Source: a bacterium
Lineage (GTDB): Archaea > Thermoproteota > Nitrososphaeria > Nitrososphaerales > CADDZS01
DNA length: 6,093 nt
Assembly (NCBI GenBank): GCA_027310845.1
Contig: DAIDAB010000132.1
Location: forward strand, 1-6,093
Reading direction: 5' to 3'
Part shown: one piece after another, positions 4,331 to 6,093 of the stretch
Numbering within the stretch: the first letter of the stretch is position 1
Layout: every line of letters starts with the position of its first letter
Notes under the pieces: generated by a model
What the model was told of the DNA's origin: nothing
Database searches by the model: none
What the model saw: the letters and a program-made list of their open reading frames with translations, nothing else
Translations under genes and position numbers: made by a program

Positions 4331-4543
4331 CTATTCCTGTTCTCTATCTTCATCTTCATATTCAGTATTTTCCAGCGCATCATTCACGACTTCGGCAACT
4401 TCTCCTGCTGCCCAAGGAATAAGATGCCCTCCGTCAATTGCAGATTGACCGACAAAGAATAATGCGCACTGATTTTCTCCAGTCTTCCTGATTAAAGTCA
4501 CATGCTCTGGAGCAATCCAAAAATCGTCTGATAGTTCAATCAC
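4331..4543 (-). CDS. Small hypothetical protein, GTG start, 70 aa
   Basis: The gene begins with GTG overlapping the upstream TGA as GTGA, and AGGA stands eight bases before it (4555-4552). No ATG lies nearby in frame. The protein starts MIELSDDFWIAPEHVTLIRK, then has short strands (QCALFFVGQSAIDGGHLIPW), a helix (GEVAEVVNDALEN) and a very acidic tail (EYEDEDREQE). The strand-strand-helix outline is common among small phage proteins; I recognise no specific family. It ends with TAG; reading on would add about 33 residues without clear protein character, so TAG acts as a real stop here. It is the last gene of the leftward operon from the right edge. Confidence 0.72.
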   Translation of the reverse strand: MIELSDDFWIAPEHVTLIRKTGENQCALFFVGQSAIDGGHLIPWAAGEVAEVVNDALENTEYEDEDREQE

Positions 4544-5394
4544 TGTGTCAGTCCTGCCTGTCGGAATTTATTTTGAAGTTCACTTGCTTTTTGCTTAACT
4601 CTATCGATTGAAGTACTTGAAGATGAGGTTGCTTTTGGGATACTTGTAGATGGATTCTTAGCAATTGGAGCTTTCTTTTTCCCCGTTTCCAAGTATTGTT
4701 TCATCTCCTCCAAAATCTCTACTTGCTTCGGGGAATACATCGTATTTTTAGATTCTACTTGTCCTTGTCTACTGTTCCCTTCGTCTGCAATCCATCCACG
4801 AATATAGGCGTCGTATATAGGACCAAATGCAACATTAGATCCATTTATCTTTGCTGCATTTACATCATCCCACCATGTTCGATGCTCTTTTATTCTTTGT
4901 AGTTCCTGCGGTGTAAAGTTGCTCATGAATTGGTCACGAAGGCTTTTCCAATGTGGGTTACCGACCATTCCATGCATGAGGTCGCCATAAATGGCAGTTC
5001 GTAATTGCGCAGTATTCTTGGATAGTTCTGGGCTATATATTTCAAGTACAGATTTTCCTTGCATATTTGCAGGACGAGGGAACTGCGTAGTTCCAGTTTC
5101 GGATGCGGGCCAAAATTCCAGTCCGCTTCCAGCATTAAACTTTCTTGCTAGTGTTCTCCTAGCGGGATCAGCTATTACAATTCCAGTGTTCGTTGGACTA
5201 TAAACAGATGCGAATCCTTTATGTGCAGCGAGAATGCTGTTCAGGATTGATTCTGGGGAAGAAGCAGGAGGAGTATTGCTATTCTTTGCCTTATGCGTTT
5301 GGATAGCTTTGGCAACGTGCGCGTCTTCCAAGTCGCCGGGAAAGGCAATCAGGTCGTTGCCGACTTTGACGATCTTTTGTTTCTTCGTTGCCAT
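4540..5394 (-). CDS. Hypothetical phage protein, possible partner of a large polyvalent/virion protein, 284 aa
   Basis: The ATG follows the upstream stop by three bases with no clear ribosome binding site, so reinitiation after the upstream gene is likely. Residues 8-31 (IVKVGNDLIAFPGDLEDAHV plus a short helix) look like a small beta-strand domain seen at the start of some phage structural or 'polyvalent' proteins. A linker rich in Asn, Ser and Pro follows (38-48). The main domain (about 60-240) includes RTLARKF, LEFWPASETGT (92-102), FPRPAN, LEIYSPE and several Trp-containing helices. The end (about 241-284) is a Lys/Ser-rich linker and a short helix. The 'FWP-x-x-E-x-G' region reminds me of domains attached to giant phage proteins, but no activity can be assigned. 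Cys is absent. Confidence 0.78.
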   Translation of the reverse strand: MATKKQKIVKVGNDLIAFPGDLEDAHVAKAIQTHKAKNSNTPPASSPESILNSILAAHKGFASVYSPTNTGIVIADPARRTLARKFNAGSGLEFWPASETGTTQFPRPANMQGKSVLEIYSPELSKNTAQLRTAIYGDLMHGMVGNPHWKSLRDQFMSNFTPQELQRIKEHRTWWDDVNAAKINGSNVAFGPIYDAYIRGWIADEGNSRQGQVESKNTMYSPKQVEILEEMKQYLETGKKKAPIAKNPSTSIPKATSSSSTSIDRVKQKASELQNKFRQAGLTQ

Positions 5395-5397
5395 GGC

Positions 5398-6093
5398 TCA
5401 TTGTACGGGAACAATCTGTCCGCTCTTCTCATCGTAGGTGTGCGTGTAGGGTAGGGGTTGAGCTGACGGCTTAGCGTATTGTTCCTTCAGTTGTCTACCC
5501 CTTTCCTCTGCTTGCTCCATCAGGCTAGGAGGCTTTCCTTCGTGCTTACGGCCAAGATCAATCGCTTCATATCCAAGCGTCGTTGTCGCGTAGGGAACAT
5601 GCTTGACAACTTGCTGAGCGGCCTTCAGCATTAGGGCAGCTTTATCTGGATGAATCATGGCGGATGCAATCGCGTTGAGCGATGCCCATTCACCTGCCAG
5701 CGATCCAACGGAACCGAGCCACTCACCTCGTAGCGCTTCGCCTCCCGGAATTGCTAGGAGCATAGCGTTTTTCAAGATTGCGAAGTTCTGGAGTGCTGCT
5801 CCTGCGCCTCCTTGTAGACCCACAGGCCCATTGATCCGTTCCATGATTCCTGTGAGTTCCTTGATGTTTTTCCAGTTGGACCCGAAGATGATTTGTCCTC
5901 GTTCATCCCCTATGCCACCAATCAGTTCTGCAAATTTCCTCTCGTTAAACGCCTTGCTCACGTTGTTCATGGACTGGCGCATGGAATCAAGAACGATTTG
6001 CCTCTGGACAGGGGCATGAAGACTCTTTGGAAGAATCTTGAAGAGGTCGCGCGTTTCTTCGTTCCCAATTGCCTTGCCACGGATTAATGTAGC
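5398..6093 (-). CDS. C-terminal part of a large protein (5' end outside window), 231 aa visible
   Basis: The frame is open to the right edge without a stop (the first visible codons read ATLIRGKAIGNEETRDLFK), so the ATG at 5982 is internal and not a required start. The visible part begins with helices (KILPKSLHAPVQRQIVLDSM and onward), has IIFGSNWKNIKELTGIMERI, then an Ala/Gly-rich, fairly hydrophobic stretch with ALQNFAILKNAMLLAIPGG that is short for a membrane span. After AMIHPDKAALMLKAAQQVV comes a charged linker, and it ends with SAQPLPYTHTYDEKSGQIVP plus two residues. Long helical phage proteins (internal virion or polyvalent proteins) often end this way; this is resemblance only. Two coupled small genes follow it. 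Confidence 0.7.
   Translation of the reverse strand, partial: ATLIRGKAIGNEETRDLFKILPKSLHAPVQRQIVLDSMRQSMNNVSKAFNERKFAELIGGIGDERGQIIFGSNWKNIKELTGIMERINGPVGLQGGAGAALQNFAILKNAMLLAIPGGEALRGEWLGSVGSLAGEWASLNAIASAMIHPDKAALMLKAAQQVVKHVPYATTTLGYEAIDLGRKHEGKPPSLMEQAEERGRQLKEQYAKPSAQPLPYTHTYDEKSGQIVPVQ

Noticed and set aside
1..6093. CRISPR array, insertion sequence, integrase site or rRNA/tRNA genes
   Set aside because: No regularly spaced repeats, transposase-like protein, terminal inverted repeats or RNA gene signatures were seen.

Overview
The window looks like part of a tailed-phage genome or prophage, with no recognisable host gene. Small genes are packed tightly with 1- to 4-base stop/start overlaps (ATGA, TGATG, GTGA). 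Most plus-strand genes have a strong GGAGG-type ribosome binding site. Nearly all products are short and unrecognised, and several resemble types of small protein common in phages of environmental bacteria. No integrase, terminase, capsid or polymerase gene is visible, so the phage type and host cannot be named. The strong purine-rich ribosome binding sites only say that the host uses ordinary Shine-Dalgarno initiation.

Layout. Bases 1-2977 hold one rightward operon. It starts with the C-terminal tail of a Gln/Pro-rich protein that enters from the left edge, followed by ten small genes. Three consecutive genes (starting at 1062, 1213 and 1660) carry Cys-x2-Cys pairs and may be small zinc-binding proteins. 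The 1062 gene is only 59 residues long and easily missed. Bases 2961-6093 are read leftward. At the right edge is the C-terminal 231 residues of a large protein, then a 284-residue protein and a 70-residue protein, all closely coupled and possibly linked to a large virion or 'polyvalent' protein. A gap of about 430 bases without a convincing gene (3897-4330) follows, holding repeats and a possible promoter. Last comes a leftward gene of about 311 codons whose end overlaps the end of the rightward operon.

The most interesting signal is amber (TAG) interruption. Two genes on opposite strands (1213-1656 and 3896-2961) each contain exactly one in-frame TAG, with good protein-like sequence continuing in the same frame on both sides. 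In the first, the TAG sits inside a Cys-x2-Cys knuckle (C-TAG-I-C). TAG also ends other genes here (126-128, 2961-2963, 4331-4333), and only two internal TAGs occur in the window, so wholesale TAG reassignment is not supported. Suppression or readthrough, recent nonsense mutation, or assembly error remain the options.
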